From: Buxus sempervirens
Lineage: Eukaryota > Streptophyta > Magnoliopsida > Buxales > Buxaceae
Direction of reading: 5' to 3'
NCBI GenBank assembly: GCA_947561395.2
Contig: OX387193.1
Span: 27,894,276-27,958,275, forward strand
DNA length: 64,000 nt
Shown here piece after piece: positions 10,828 through 24,500 of the stretch. A program made the translations under genes and the position numbers. The notes under the pieces are model-generated. The model searched no databases. It saw nothing but the letters and a program-made list of their open reading frames with translations, and was not told where the DNA came from. Each line of letters starts with the position of its first letter. The stretch's first letter is position 1.

Positions 10828-13651
10828 TTATGACAAAATTTATGTCACTTGCACAAATGATCCGCTGATCTAAACTAAAGATTAGAAGTGGCAATGAGCT
10901 GTATGGTTCAGGTTTGGGCGGGTTGTAAACAGGTTGGATCAAGTTTGACCTGTTTACTAATGGGTTGAGAAATCAACAACCTATACCCAACTTGACAATA
11001 AACCGGTTGAACTTTTATGTTTTTTTTATTAAATTTCATTTGCTTATATTTAATATTACTAAAATTTTATTAAATACTATAAAAGCGCTTAATAAACATG
11101 ATATCTTTTCAAAAAGAATTAAATTACTTGTGAAGAAGTATTAAATACATAAAAGCAATTAAATAAATTTAAATAAAATTATAATAATTAGTCTTGCATG
11201 CATTGTATTAAAAATATAATTTGTAATGTTTATATAATACAACCATATACTTATATTACCTATACATTGCATCATAAATAAGCAATTTATATAGATATGG
11301 CGATATTATTAATTTTCATAATTAGTAATATTATATTGGTCATAAAAATATTTAATGATTAAAGTCTCAAAATATTAAATTAGTGTTCTTAATTTTAGCT
11401 AATTGTACTTGATAACATAATAAAATTGAATGCAAATTAAAAATAGTTATTAATTATATTTATTTTAATAACAATCATTATCTGAATTATTGTTTTTAAA
11501 AAATAATAATCATTGGATCGTATCCAACTATAAGTGTTATCGCAAGTGGGTCCCCACATGAACCATTTATAATAGTTGAAAAAACACTAACCGTGAGGTG
11601 CTCCACGACGTGCTACGCATCCTTTCCACAGTTTTTTCCTTTGATTCTCAAGTCTATATAATCTCTCTCTCTCTCTCTTACACACATATACACGAAGTTT
11701 CGCTCTTTGATTCTCAAGTTTCACTCCACGAAGTTCCATTTTTTGAATTTGTTACCCAAAAGATTTGGCTTGGTTTTCGATAAGTTTAGTTTTGATTTTC
11801 AATTTCTAAATTTAGTTTGTTCAGTTTTCGGTTTGATTCACTTTAATTTGGTTCCATTTTGATTTGATCCAAGAGTTGTAATTACTTAACATGATTTTAT
11901 GAAAAAGTAGTCCCATATAGTTGATAGTTTCATTGAAACTGCAGGACCATCCAATTCATTATGACTAAATCCAAATCCTTTATGATTAGAAAACTAATTC
12001 GGTTTTACAAATTATGAGAAGACTAAGTTCTATTTCCAATCAAAATTTTCATGTTCAAACTGTAGGAATAAATAATATATGTATCTCCACACACAATATT
12101 GTTCTATGTTATTGTATCTTTTAGGCATTCAATTTTGCTGCAGGTCTTACATGGGCCCTTAAAGATTAGTTGGTTGAGCGTAAAAGGGCCCGAATACCCT
12201 GAGTTTTAAAAGAAAAACATTAATAATCATGTTTGGGTAGGCATTATCCAAAGATGATGCCCCATGACAAAATCGAAACCCAACCGATTATGTATACTAC
12301 AAACCGTAACCAAATCGAAAGCGATACGGGTTTTTATATTAAAGCCAAAACCGAATCAAAGCATTACTAATCCAAAACCTGTCTTCATATGTTTTATCCA
12401 GTTCGGTTTATTGGTTTTAACCATAAACCAAACTTTCCATCCAGGGTTCGTGGTTTGACTTAAATATGCATATATGTAATCGATTCCGTTTGGTTCTGTT
12501 GGACCTTCAAACCAAACCAAACTGAGACTGAACCGGTTTATTGAACATAAAACCAAAACCATTGAAGGATAATCCAAACCCAGCCCTAATAAGTTTGGTT
12601 TGGTTCGATTTATCGGTTTTAACCAAGCCGTTGCCCATCCATAATTTTATATCATCTTCTCAATCTTTTAAGTATGCGAGGGTTTCTGGTATTGTTTACA
12701 AAGTCCCATAACGTTATGTTAGTGGGGCAACAAGCCCTAACCTGCCTCAGAGGGACTCCAACCTATACCAAACCAATCTGGGGCCTGAGGTGGAGTGGCC
12801 CCAGTAGGGGCTCATCCTAAATCAAATTGGGACCATAGCCTGAAAAGGATGCTTATAATGCAGGTAGTTTTTGTCCGCATGGTGCTATGCTGTTGTGTTT
12901 GATCATTGCTTCCTGCCTATTATTGATAAGAAAGCAAATGTTGGGCTTTGCTCCACCTAAAGGGACAAACTTATAAATAAGGCTAGTCTTTCAAATTTAT
13001 AGTGGCGAACTCATAAATATATTAAGTTTTACTGCAATTCATTACATCTACATTTTGATCAACTCCTTTGGTTCACACAAAAACCCTCATAAACTAGTTC
13101 TCTAGATAAGATTCTAGATAAGATCAAAGGATTGTTTCTTGAAATGAGTTCAGCTGATAGGTACTAAAATGAAGAATGCATAATTATAAGAACTAAAGCC
13201 CAACTGAGGGGGGAAAATATTAATAAACAAATTTTTTGAACTAAAAGAAACAATTGGAAAAATATATAAAATATATGTGATAAAAGCTACAACATTATAA
13301 ACTGGACCAAAAAAAAAAAAAAAAATTCGGGTTCCATCTTCTAGTCTTACCATGCAACCAGCAAGCTGCATCCAGTTTTAAAAGAACTGGCTTTATCAGA
13401 CAACTTTCTTCAAACATCCATATGACCAACAAGATCATATGGGCAAAAAGGTTTATGCAAAAAGCTTCTGTTATGTGTGGCTAACAATTACTTCAAGTAT
13501 GCTTAAACATAATTTTACTTACATAGAATATGCAGAAACATGAACAGATAATCCTCGGATGAAAAGTTCCCATGACTTTCCACGAAATTTCATGCCTTCA
13601 AGAATCTACTTGGAAGTCTTCAACACCTACAGTATATCTTGTGGGGAAAAC
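10828..13651. other. Intergenic region between the CSLD promoter and the TOL1-like 3' end
   Basis: Strongly AT-rich. About 10,880-11,000 and 12,250-12,640 carry the GGTTTGG/AACCAAACCG-rich words common in plant hAT-type non-autonomous elements. The second patch is roughly self-complementary (AACCGGTTTATTG versus GGTTTATTGGTTTTAACC). A poly-A of about 17 lies near 13,309. No gene was recognised. Confidence 0.45.
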
Positions 13652-14074
13652 CTAGAAGGAGATGAGATCGTCTTTTGATGACTGCTGCTTCTTTTGATCG
13701 TGACCCCCTTCAGATGTGGCCCCTGCCTTCTTTCCAAATATCATCTCATCTAGATCATCCATCATGTCATCATCATTCCCTCCACGAGCCCCACCACGGG
13801 AACCTGCTGATTTCCTAATCAATGCATCTTCTTTGCCAACCTTTGGTGACTCTTCAGGCTCTACCGCAACAGGTATCATTGCAGGTTCTGGCTCAGGTTG
13901 GACAATAGAAGGTTTCTTCAGCTCTTCGTACTTAGAGAGGACTTTCTGGATCTCATCATTCACATTCAAGGCTTCAAAGAGCAATGCTTCATTGTCACCA
14001 GCTGTCTCAATGATTGTCTGGACGGTGTATTCGGATTGACGACACTGTTGTACGAGTGTTGTCGTCAAGTCATC
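13652..14074 (-). CDS. TOL1: TOL1-like coding exon 3: rest of GAT and acidic tail
   Basis: Encodes 140 residues plus stop TAG. It begins DDLTTTLVQQCRQSEYTVQ after acceptor TTGCAG (AG at 14076-14075). The GAT helices 2-3 include ETAGDNEALLFEALNVNDEI and VLSKYEEL. A low-complexity region with PEPEPAMIPVAVEP leads to the conserved acidic segment DDDMMDDLDEMIFGKK and the terminal SSKDDLISF, both characteristic of TOL1-like proteins. Confidence 0.92.
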   Translation of the reverse strand, partial: DDLTTTLVQQCRQSEYTVQTIIETAGDNEALLFEALNVNDEIQKVLSKYEELKKPSIVQPEPEPAMIPVAVEPEESPKVGKEDALIRKSAGSRGGARGGNDDDMMDDLDEMIFGKKAGATSEGGHDQKKQQSSKDDLISF

Positions 14075-15448
14075 CTGCAAATAGAATTCAGAATATATAT
14101 ATATAAATATTTGATTGGTCAGAACTTTACAAACGACTGCTCAGGATATGCTGCTCACATGCATTTTAAGAATCTGTAATGCAAATAGATGGCTCCACAA
14201 CCAATTTTATACCTTGTGACAAGCCTAAATAATCAAGAATGAAAACAAATGTTACATCAATGTTCCAACAATAAAGATGGTTCCAGAAATAAACTTGAAG
14301 GCAGTATATATCAACTATCCAGTAAAGATAATTAAAGACGAGAAAAATTCTGTTTAGGTCATATCGGCGGATACATGCATGTGTAAATTAGGATATGTGT
14401 CGCCGAAGCAATTTTATTCTAGAATGAGAGAGCCTTTTTTATAATTATCCCTCTACAGTCTATTTGGATAGAGAGAAACAAGTGGAAAAGAAAAGACAAT
14501 AGGCCCTTTTTTTTTCTTTCTTTTTGTGTTTACGTATTAATGAAACAAAACAAAACGAAAATTAAGGTTAAAATGGACCAAAAATTTTCTTTTAAAGGGC
14601 TTAAAGTTTCACCCCAAACATGAGAAGAATTTGAGGAAGGCTACCAAGATTTGGTCTCCTCTTCAACTACTCACAATTTTCTTTCTTCTAATTAATCTCT
14701 CCACCCAAATAGAAGAAAGTTTTTTCCTTTCTTTTTTCCTTTTCTTCTCTCTTTTTGCTTTCCTTTTTTCTTCCTCAAGCTTTTCTCTCCATCCAAACAT
14801 ATTGTGAATGTAAGGATCCAAAGCGTCCCATACATATAATCTAAGCTGAAATGTTCTATACTCATTATCCAGTAAAGAAAAATTCCGTGTGGTAGTGCTT
14901 TCAATGCCAACAAAATGTTGCTCCTTCTGGAGGATCATAGAATGGAATCCGCCAGATTCTGTGGGGCTGCTGGAACCCCCTTGTTTCAATCGGCACAGAC
15001 AGAATTTTGCCTCATCCAAAATTTGACTTGCTTCAACAACACGCTCTGTGTCGTCAAAATGGATGGATTCCACACGGCACCAACATTGTGGACATGCAAA
15101 ATACATGGGAAGAAAAATGCAAGAAAAGAAAAAGGCAAAAAAAAATGGACGAGAAAGCAAAGAAGGAAAGACAAGCAAGAGAGAGAAGGGGGGAAGGCAA
15201 GAGATTAAGAGGGGGCAAAAGATGCACCTATCTCTATATACTCCTCTTATTGTCTAGCCAGAACTCTTCTTCCCTGAATATATTTTTCATAATTATTATA
15301 AACTTAAGAATAGAAATAAATTGAAATGGGCATCATATAATATTTTTTTCAATTTTATTTGCAACGTAATATTTGAAAAATGCATGGGAGAGTTATAGAT
15401 ATAGTAGAGTTTTGGTAGTCCTAAAAACATTAAAATAGGATTGAAGTT

Positions 15449-15505
<57 letters not shown>

Positions 15506-18500
15506 AATAGAAATTTAAGGAAACAAAAGTTCATTATCTTTTAAGAATATGAAAAGACTTACATTGCTATACATACTAGAGTGTAGCACTGCAGTAATTA
15601 AGAATTTTATAAAAATAAATAAATTTTCTAATTATTCTGGGCTTCTCTAATTTTTTTCAGTTTTTTTTTGGATGTTTCAGCACAACATCACAAAAAATGC
15701 AGCAGCACAAGCAACGTGCTAGTTGAGCGGCATGGCATGACAGGAACCAAGCAAAAAAGAGTTGAAACCAAAAAGGCAAACCTTTCTGAGTAGGTTATAA
15801 GTGCAACTGTATGTACTTGTTAGATATGACCATCTCCAACAGAAAAATCTTCATCATACCAGAATAACTGATTCCTTTTAAAATTATTTGCTAAATATAG
15901 GAATCCAGAAACTCCCATGCATTTGAATGCACATAAAGGTTGGATCTGCTCAATTTAGGTGTATTTATCACTATGATCTTTGCCTTGGTTAAAGTCATTT
16001 GCCATAACTCCAGATATGAAACAATATGACCTAACCATCTACTTGATGATTTCCTCTTTCCTTATATTTCTCTAAGATGGTGGAACTTAGTCTGAAAACT
16101 TTTAAGGTGGTGGGTTCCAGTTCCTGAAAATATATCCAGATGACTGTTCCTTTCTTTTCACCTTTGTCAACCAGGCAAAGTGGTAGATCCTTGATCCCAT
16201 TCCATTGAGACCGATGATGGGGAGAAACTCTGGCTTCCAGGTTCTTAATATGAATTACAGCTTTAGTCACGCTAACATAGCTGGAATTCTTAGAACTCAT
16301 TAGATCTTGCATGAAACTTGTATGTTTTTTTTTTTTAATTGAAGGCAAAAGCCATCAGGCACTCCATCAGTGAGAGTGGGGTTGAGGAAGATCCCGTCCT
16401 GTAGATTAAATGATCTAATAGAAGTACACCTAACCAGGTGGGACATAATGAAACTTAGCCCTAAAAAATGTGCTGATTGAAAGATTGTGTACCTATATGG
16501 AAATGTCTGTCCCTATCTAATTTCATAATATATATATATATATCATCTGCATTACTGATCAAAAAAAAAATGTGCAGATTGACTCTTAATGAACATGACC
16601 ACAAAATTCGGACTCAGCCTTTTTTCCTCCTTTCTATTTTTTAAATTCTATTGGTTCTACTCATGAATATTTCCTCATCTCCTCTCCTTATAAGAAGATT
16701 TAGAAACAGGGTGTCCCTCCTCAAGACTTAACAAAGTCAACACTAACGACATTTTTCAAGAAAAGAAGAACCATATGGCCCTCTCTCTACAGGTCTGCCA
16801 ACTACGCATAAGAGAATAGGGGGTTTTCTACTCCATCAATAAGATGTAGTGTTTTCCATTTCGGCGAACTTTCACAAAATTCCGCAAAATGTTGCCATTT
16901 TCAGAGGTGTTGACACGAAATATAGAGAGAAAAAGAAATGTCGACTATCACAGGAAGTTGGTAAAATATAGAGAGAAAAACATTCCGCGAAATGTTGCCA
17001 TTTTCAGAGGTGTTGACACGAAATATAGAGAGAAAAAGAAATGTCGACTATCACTGGAAGTTGGTAAAATTTCAAAATTCTGCGACATGTCAATATGGCA
17101 TTTCACGGCAATTAAGTAAAAGTTGCCCGTAAGAGAGTGACTGTGCGAGCCAGTTCAACATTCTTTGTGGCTGTGAGCTTATGATCTTGTTAGTAACATG
17201 CACTTTCTATTTTTATATGCATTTTATTTTCAGGTTTACCATGTATGCCTATCAGCCTATGCTATTGTTTCTTCATTACACTTCCTTACGTTTAAATATG
17301 CAAATGATCCATTTACATATATTTTTGGTTAAAATTCTTAGGTTTTTAGGCATATTTTAGTCTCATTTAAACCTAAAAATAGCATAATTCTTGAATACTT
17401 TATTGTTTTACAGCTTTTTTCTTATTTTTCGTCAAAATTTCACTTTTTGGCGAATTTTCCAGCAAGTCAGCAAAATTTCACGAAAATGTCAATGAAATTT
17501 CTCTAGGGCAGCGAGCAAAGTTTCGATTGACATGACATTGAAAACCTTGATAAGATTTTACTCAGGAGGTTTGGAGTTGCCTTGTTCCTTCAGGAGCCAT
17601 TTTGATGATTTCAGCTCTGATTCATCAAATGTGTGTCACCAATTAAAGCCTCCCGCTCTTGGCTCAAGATTCAAAACTATTGTTTGGGGGCCTCTATCAT
17701 ATGATCATATGGAATATCTAGGACGAAGAACAGGAGGATTTTGAGAATAGGTTGTAGTGAAACTAGAATGTTGACTGCATTTAATTTCACCTTTTACAAG
17801 AAATCCTAGAGCGTATTAAGGAAGTAACTGTGAGCCCCAAAATTTATCATTACTTATACAGTAAATCTAGGATGTATTGCTTGTAATTTTAATTTCAAAA
17901 TAAAATTTTATGAATGAGATGAATCACAGATCTAGAATTTCTTGATTATATAATTTTATACTAATTATCTACCAAGTTGAAGTGTTTCCAATTATACATG
18001 CAAAAAATACAAGTTTAAGTGAAATTATTTGATACCCTCATTTCAAGAATAATAAAATTCATTTGTGCTTGTGTATTCAATTTAAATTTCGCCAAAAATT
18101 TTATTAAAGTAATGGCATCAAATAAAAAGTTCCCTAAAAATCTCAATAAATGTTTTCTTATTTTATTTTAATTTAGTTCCACTAAAGATATTATTAAAGT
18201 AATTGTATGATGTAACTCAATAAACTCGAGTTCTCTATTTGTAAGTTAATCTAAGTTTCCCTAAAAATTTTATCAAATTAATTGTACGATGATAATTTGG
18301 GGTCTGAAATTTTAAGACCCCAAATTTATTCTATTTGCTCTTTAATTTGGGGTTTCGTCAAATATTTTAATTATTCTTATAATTGAATTAGGACTTCCTA
18401 AAAATTTTATTAAAGCTTATATTATTCTATTTGTACATTAACTTGGGTTCCTCACAAATCTTAGTTTAATTTGTAAGTTTAATAAAAGTTTAATTTGTAT

Positions 18501-21500
18501 CATTTAGGAAAATAACTAAATAAATATAATAACACTAATTAAAATAATACAATATATGTTGGAATGTGGCTTGTACTTTATCTGGGCCTAAAGGGGTGGG
18601 ATCTGTTTGATGATTTACTGTTTTGACAGGTCAAACCAAGGGGTTGTGCAGGGAACAAAGCCCCCCTCAGTAATGGTAAGGGTATATTGGGTATTTTCTC
18701 TAATATATACAAGGTTAGTGCTGTAACTAGAGAATGGAGATAAAATTTTTAACTCTATTAATTTTGAAAATAGTGGAGTCTCTGTCGTGGACAATCACAA
18801 TGCCAAACTACATGAAAAAAATTCCTGTACAAATTCTTGATCTTTCTTTTGCTTTCACATTCTTATTGCAACCGATTTAAATAATCAAGTGTAAAATGAG
18901 TATATTTGTATTATAATACTATATGAATGCAGATTATTGAATTGGATTAACTAGAATATATGATCACATGACTGGATATTTACTATGTTAGTAGAATATT
19001 GGTAATGTAGAAAATTCTGATTCAATTGAATGAAAATAAAGGGAGCCAAACTATATGCAAGTGATCATAAGAATTGACAAGAATGGTCAGGAAAAAAATT
19101 TTCTTATACAAATGCTATAAATCTGGATTATGCATGGTGAGTTGAATGAAAACTTTGAAACCATGATATTGTAATGTTGTGGCCTTTGGAGAGACAAAAT
19201 GAAGAAATGAAATTTGATTCATGACCATCTATTATGTTAGTGGTGGTCCAGAGGGGACTTTTTCGCTGGCTGGGGCATGACATTGGTAATCCAGTTCGTC
19301 AATGGTCAGAAAGAGAATGATGACCATGGTGATCATTGGGCCTACACCTATGATACTTTCAGAGACCATGGAGTTATGGTCACAGGAAGTAGTGGCTCAT
19401 TGTTGATGCACACCCCCCAACTTGGAAGGACCGCAAAGTTGGGTTGACGAAGCTGAACTTTGACGGGTCTTTGCCAATATTGGTCTGTAACACCTTCTCA
19501 GATCTTTGAGAGTTTTTTTTTTTTGGTATGACCTTGGTGGGGGATGTCACACATTTCATGCACATCAATCATCTGTACTTTCTTCAGATTTCCTTATTTC
19601 TATTTTAATGAATCTCTCAATATATATATATATTGGTCTGTCAGGGATAGCATATATAGCATTTCATGCATTCCCAGGTCCATTACTGAGAATTCAATCC
19701 AAGTAGAGATAAGTATTCGCTTGTCATGTGGCTTCTCTACATCTAGAGCAATCAGCATTTATTCTCTCAATGGAGAGGGAGATTCTTATACAGTTATTTC
19801 CAGGTTAAAGAATTCTCGGATATTTCTGGACATTAGCCCACCTCATTCATTTAAATCTCTAACATAACCTTGCAAATAGATTGAATGGAGCAAGGAAACA
19901 TCAGGGTTGGTGAGGTTGCAACTCGGTGCTGGTTGGAAATGATGTTAAGAAGGAACTCCCATCTGAAAGTGTCTTGAGATTTTGATAAAAGTACTTTAGC
20001 ATGTTGAGTTGTGCTCAGGTGAATAGTCATCAAATTTATATACACAACAAAGACAAGATGCAAGAGAGATTATATTACTTGTTATTTTTCTTCTCCATCT
20101 ACTTCTTTCTGTTTCCTAAAATTTCTACAATCAACTAAAACAACCTAGAAGAGGTGGATGCATGACAGGCAGGTTGTTGTAGCCCATCTGTTGTAGTTTT
20201 TTTCCTACATAGCCTTCCTTGATGTTGTTGATGTGCCTTTTCTATCCTTCTAATAATATATTTTTATTACCAATGAAAAAATAACAAGAAGAAAAACAAT
20301 ATAGTAAAAAAAAAAAAACATGTTGGACAACAGGAGCAGAGCTGCAAATGCTGATTAAAAACATAAATCTGCGGATAAAAGAACTGTTAGGCATAGAAAC
20401 TTTTCTTAAGAACTCAGAAAATCTCATAATGGCCCAACTCATGGAGCAATAACAAGATACTTTAAATGGGTGGTAACTCTATATAGGAGCCAACGCACAA
20501 GATTTTACTTGCTCCATGCTGGTGGGTAACTTGAATTCTGAGCATGGTCCAAATTTGTAAAAATACAAAGTAAGAAATATGTGCAAGAAGATTGAATTTA
20601 AAATACAAAATTATCAGTGAAATCACTACTCCATGGTGTAATGAGAAAGAGAAATAGGTATGCAGTTCGGAAATTTCAAACAGGTGATTATTGTCAACCT
20701 CAGAATTCAGTCAGATTAACTAAATGAGAAACATCGTGAATGTCATATACAAAAAGGTGTGAATTCATTTTTGAGAGAGCAAAAAGAGGAAGGAATCCCA
20801 TTGACAATGCCAAGCTACAGATTTTAAACCATGGGCTAGGCCTAAAATCGGTTACAAAGAGGAAAAGGAAAAGATAAAATAAATACAAATTTCTTTCTTT
20901 CGTTTGGTGAAAAACGTACAGGATCAGCATAATATGTTAGAAAGTAAAGAACTACAAAGATCACTTAATGCACCATCCCCACATGTTTAGGCACAGACAG
21001 AGTGTACATTAGTAAGCCTAAGAGAAGCCTTTAGCAACTGGAGGGAAAAAAATGCTGAGTTCCCAACTACCCAGGAAACCAAAAAAGCACTAAGTGTTGT
21101 GTTTGACAAAAGGAATTGGGCTAAGAATTTGCGCTGGGAATTGGAATCGGGCTGAAGATTTATAAATTGTGTGTTTGGTGGAAGATAAGGAATTAGAAAT
21201 AAAAAAATCTCTATCCAATTCCCTAGATTTGGATTTTAAGCTTACCTTAAGCAATTGCAATTCTTTACACCTCCCCTTGGTTTTCATATGTCTCAGGATT
21301 AGGTAAAGTCCGTAATAGCTTCCAACTACATTGAGCAACCTATCACAACAACTACCACCACCACCACCACAACTACTGCCGGAGCCGTCGCCAACACCGT
21401 CTCACCATTACTACCAGCAACACCATTACTATCACCACCATTGCCAAAATTGCCAACACTCCCATCATGTAACCACCACTACTACAACCACAACCAGTAA

Positions 21501-24500
21501 CAACGACCACCACTACTAACATCAAATCACCACTGCCACCGCCACCACCACATCTCTACCACCACACAGCCACTTTTATAAATTATAATCACTACAACCA
21601 CACCACTACCAGCTCTACCACCACCATCACCACCGTCATCACAATCATTACCACCACCACCATACCACCATTACCCCCACAACAACATGACCACGCAACC
21701 ATCGTTACAACCAAAAACAGTACCAACACCACCACCACCATGTTACTATTACCACCATAGCCACCACCACCAACAAACAACTTATATTATTATATATTAA
21801 TTTCTACAAAAATTTCTTTTTATGTCAAACGAATGCTAGAATTAGAACTACAATGAAATCAAAATTTTAACAAATTAGTTCTGATTACAACCAATCAAAG
21901 GAATTTCAATATAAAGAATCAGAATTTAGAGAATTAACAATCTGTAAAATTGTAATTCTAACATCTAATTTTAATTCTGTGTCAGGCACACAAAGAAAAT
22001 CTCAATATGAAAAAAATTGAAGAGAGAAATAAACAAAATATAGGAACAGCTCCATAGAGAGAGATAGAGAGAGGAGAGGGGATGGATATCATATGATTAC
22101 TGACAGTCCACATTTTTCTTATGTTTCCTTCTCACAATCTTCCATTCCTCCATCTAAAAATTGCTCAACAGATTGATCATGGACAAATATTCCATATTAC
22201 CTTCTCAGAGCCAATGAAGACATGCCTCTGAATCTCCAGCCATTACACACTCAATACCCAATTTCTTCAAAAAGAAACTCCATGCTCATAAGCCAAGCTC
22301 CACTTCAGTAGTCGATGAGCTGCACTTTCTTCATTCATTGTACACAACACATCTATTTTGGAATTGAACATGCCTTGGACATAAAATGTTACAGTCAGAA
22401 TCTTATCCTTTTCTGCAGTCCACATGAAAACCCTATTTTGGATGGAACTTTCAAGTGAATTTACCTCTGATATAGAGAAAGCAGTCAGCATCTTACCTTT
22501 TCGGCAGTCCACATAAAAAGCGTTTTTTGGACGGAACTTGAATTTTCATTTTCATCTGATATAGAGAAAGCACTGAAAAATGATTTCACTAAAGACCTCC
22601 CTTTGCTCTCAACAATCCATTTCCTAATATCTGGCCCCTCTTTGAAATCATATCCTGTAACATCCAGAGTACTACAGATACAGACTCCCTTTCCCCATCA
22701 AGCACACATCTCCTAAAATTGAAGTTCCAAGATGATTCTTAATGGTTCCTGGTCAAATATCACAAACTATCCCTTTTTGACTAAAAGATATGCTCAAGAG
22801 ATAAGGAAACTGGCAGCTACAGCAGCATCACCAACTCAATGATCTATCCAAAAATTCACACTAATGCCCTCTCCAGATTCGAAGCAAGTCAAAGCTTAAA
22901 ATCAGTCAAGGTGTTTAGCTGTAGCTTTCCAAAGGTCTACATCATATATACCCTGAAAAGATGAGACATGTACCCATCGGAATCACAGCCATTCTTTGCC
23001 CCCCATAATCTGCCTCGATAAACTCCGCCATTGCCTTCCAAAATTTCAAAACCACTTCTTCAAAATCACCAGTCCCCTAATCCTCCCCCTTACAATTCTC
23101 AAGGAAGCGCCTCCACACCACATCCACTAGCTCTTAAGATTTGACAGAAAGTAAGTTGGTAAATTTGACAGTTTTACTTCTTAATGGACATCAATTTCTC
23201 ACCCTTAGAAAGAGATCTCAATCCAAATCACCAATTCATCTCAGATCTCTCCAAAGTCCTTCCCCAAACTGAAGAAGGTTTGTACAAGACATGTTGCCCA
23301 CTCGCAATCCAAAATATATTGCTAGTAAGGTCCAAAATCTGCATCCCAATATAAACCAAATATTATGAATATTTCCTACATCCCTTCTCCCAATTAATTC
23401 AATCTCATTCACGTTTTTCTGAAGCCCTGAAATCACCTCAAAAAGGAAAGACACTTCAGCACCATCATATGCTCATTGGTTGCTTTGCAAGATAGTGTAG
23501 CATCAGCAAATTGCAAATGAGAGAGACTAGGGACCCCATTCACTGATACAACACCCCTCCAAAAGCATGGTTTAAGGTATTGGCAGACACTGATACATAT
23601 TGGTACTGGCTTAGACCAATCCGATATAGGCCCTAATAGCATGGTTTCGCAAGAAACCATAGCATCCACATAGATTTTCTGGAAACTGATACGTATCGGC
23701 TTATTGGTATCAGCCCATACGTATGTGCGACCTCATTAAACATATAAACAGTCAAACTTGGGATGATGTATTTGGCAATATCTTATAATATAGTTGAATT
23801 TAGTTTCTTATAATTTTCTTAGATTTTTTTTAAATTTTCTTTAATATTTTTGCCAACCAGGTCAACAACCTCATATAATGTCAATATAATCGAGTCAACT
23901 AGTATTAGCCTTCTAATATAATTGAATTTAATTTCTTATTAGTTCAATTATAGTGGTTGAATTAATCTGTATTTCTGAATGATTGATGTGGCTGATCCAA
24001 TATTTATTATTGAATAATTGTAGTATGATCATAATTCAGTTTCTATTGCTTGGATGATCTTATTTTGATATTCATGAATATGTGGAACGCTTACTGGTTT
24101 TGAGTTGCATATGTGGATTACATAGAAAATCTTGCATAAAACGTGAAAGATAATGACCTCTGACTTAAATTTATTATTGTCTTGATTATCAATAGAGCTG
24201 TAAGTAGGGCGGGTTGGGTTGGGTTTTGATGAGTTCGGGCTCAACCCAATCTAAAATCAATTGGCCCAAACTCACCTTGGCCCGCCCTAAACCCAAACTG
24301 CTTGAACCCAAACCCAACCCTAAAATTATTTCTAGAGTTCGGTTTGGGTTCGGGTTGGTCCAAATTAATGGGATCTATTAAGGATCTAATGAAATATAAT
24401 AGCAAAAGCAACAAGTCTATAATTTTTTTAGTATAGGAAAGCAAAAAATTGAGTTTTTAAATTATAACATTTCTAAGATTTATTAACCAAATTATAAGAC

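Noticed and set aside
14660-15330. Overlapping Lys/Arg- or Phe/Leu-rich open frames
   Set aside because: They derive from polypurine/polypyrimidine tracts in both strands of the intron.
21331-21780. His/Pro- or Val/Gly-rich small proteins on both strands
   Set aside because: They are translations of the CAC-triplet tract, with no conserved start context.
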